Positions 63,509 through 64,000 of a stretch of DNA of 64,000 bases are shown here, piece by piece (position 1 is the first letter of the stretch; each line of letters starts with the position of its first letter). Under the pieces are notes generated by a model, which did not search any database, was not told the DNA's origin, and saw only the letters and a program-made list of their open reading frames with translations. The position numbers and the translations under genes were made by a program. Source of the DNA: Stenotrophomonas sp. MYb238 (GTDB lineage Bacteria > Pseudomonadota > Gammaproteobacteria > Xanthomonadales > Xanthomonadaceae). The stretch lies in assembly GCF_009496535.1 (NCBI RefSeq), contig NZ_WIDL01000004.1:124001-188000 (forward strand), given 5' to 3'.

Positions 63509-64000
63509 ATGACGGAACAACTGGTTTTCCACCACAGGTATGACGGCGAGAAAGACAAGGGTCTGAGCTGGCCCCGCATCGCCGGCATCGCCTTCGTAAT
63601 CGCACTCCATCTGGCAGCCCTGATGATGCTCCTGATCCCGGCCGTGGCCCCGAAGGCCGCTACGGAGAAGGAACGCAACGTCATGGTGACCCTGGTCGAC
63701 GCTCCGCCGCCGCCACCCCCGCCGCCGTCGCCGCCGGCCCAGGTCACCGACATCCAGGCCAGCGTGGACATCTCGTCCAAGAACATGAACCCGCCGCGTT
63801 ACCCGCCGGCCGCCTTCCGCGCCGGCATCCAGGGCGAGGTCATCCTCATCATTGATGTCGACGCCAGCGGCAACGTCACCAATGTGTCCGTCGAGAAGTC
63901 CAGCCGTAACCGTGACCTCGACCGCGCCGCCATGGACGCGGCACGCAAGTGGAAGTTCAACCCTTCCGTCATCAATGGACAAAAGGCGGCTGGTCGCGTG
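63509..64000 (+). CDS. tonB: energy transducer TonB (3' end outside the window)
   Basis: 164 codons are visible, starting from an ATG not preceded by any strong ribosome-binding site. N-terminal cytoplasmic part MTEQLVFHHRYDGEKDKGLSW, then one transmembrane helix (about 21-45). A proline stretch follows (APPPPPPPPSPPAQ, about 65-78). The TonB C-terminal domain begins with NPPRYPPAAFRAGIQGEVILIIDVDASGNVTNVSVEKSSRNRDLDRAAMDAARKWKFNP, including the YP motif. TonB transfers proton-motive energy from ExbBD to outer-membrane receptors such as the two in this window. Truncated only by the window edge. Confidence 0.93.
   Translation, partial: MTEQLVFHHRYDGEKDKGLSWPRIAGIAFVIALHLAALMMLLIPAVAPKAATEKERNVMVTLVDAPPPPPPPPSPPAQVTDIQASVDISSKNMNPPRYPPAAFRAGIQGEVILIIDVDASGNVTNVSVEKSSRNRDLDRAAMDAARKWKFNPSVINGQKAAGRV

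Overview
The window is high-GC, gene-dense chromosomal DNA from a gammaproteobacterium of the Xanthomonadaceae/Lysobacteraceae type. Pseudoxanthomonas or Stenotrophomonas relatives seem most likely; this is judged from protein character, the gene order rpmH-rnpA-yidC-mnmE beside dnaA-dnaN-recF-gyrB, two very large TonB-dependent receptors, and GTAG-type REP palindromes. It contains the chromosomal replication origin. No rRNA, tRNA, CRISPR array, insertion sequence or prophage was seen.

Layout. 1-3.7 kb: a three-gene operon made of a MotA/ZorA-like membrane protein with a very long coiled-coil tail (DUF802), a MotB/OmpA-like partner and a DUF2894 protein. 3.8-9.2 kb: small metabolic and unknown genes (serine hydrolase, DUF3224, membrane protein, pirin with a divergent LysR regulator, exported protein). 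9.2-9.9 kb: a ParE/RelE-type toxin-antitoxin pair with a palindromic operator. 10-18.9 kb: recC-recB-recD, each overlapping the next by ATGA. 19-25 kb: a Na/Pi cotransporter-like protein, then the complete mla lipid-transport operon (mlaFEDCBA) closed by a terminator. 25-34.3 kb: glutathione peroxidase, an Oar-like TonB receptor, rmuC, LysE exporter, DUF488, amino-acid permease and a frameshifted phosphatase/ArsC pseudogene. 34.5-46.2 kb: a TonB receptor coupled to a secreted phytase-like esterase, M19 dipeptidase, an RlmI-like rRNA methyltransferase, a Mn riboswitch-TerC unit, rhomboid protease, GDPD and an ABC-F ATPase. 46.4-50.4 kb: mnmE and a lipoprotein that fuses a NodB deacetylase, a caspase-like protease and TPRs. 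50.6-60.2 kb: the origin region, with yidC-rnpA-rpmH running leftward and dnaA, dnaN, recF, gyrB running rightward. 60.3-64 kb: CPBP protease, M48 lipoprotein protease, exported TPR protein and the start of tonB.

The most striking structure is at the origin. Two origin-like modules (DnaA boxes plus an AT-rich stretch with a conserved 38-bp core, 36 of 38 identical) lie in mirror-image orientation on the two sides of dnaN. Four parS-like palindromes lie in and beside recF. Other points worth a second look are the Zorya-like stator operon at the left edge, the deacetylase-caspase-TPR lipoprotein, and REP elements whose GTAG supplies the TAG stop codon of neighbouring genes.

Start codons were chosen by ribosome-binding site, signal peptide and family length. 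Function calls rest on motifs visible in the translations and remembered family features; no database search was run.
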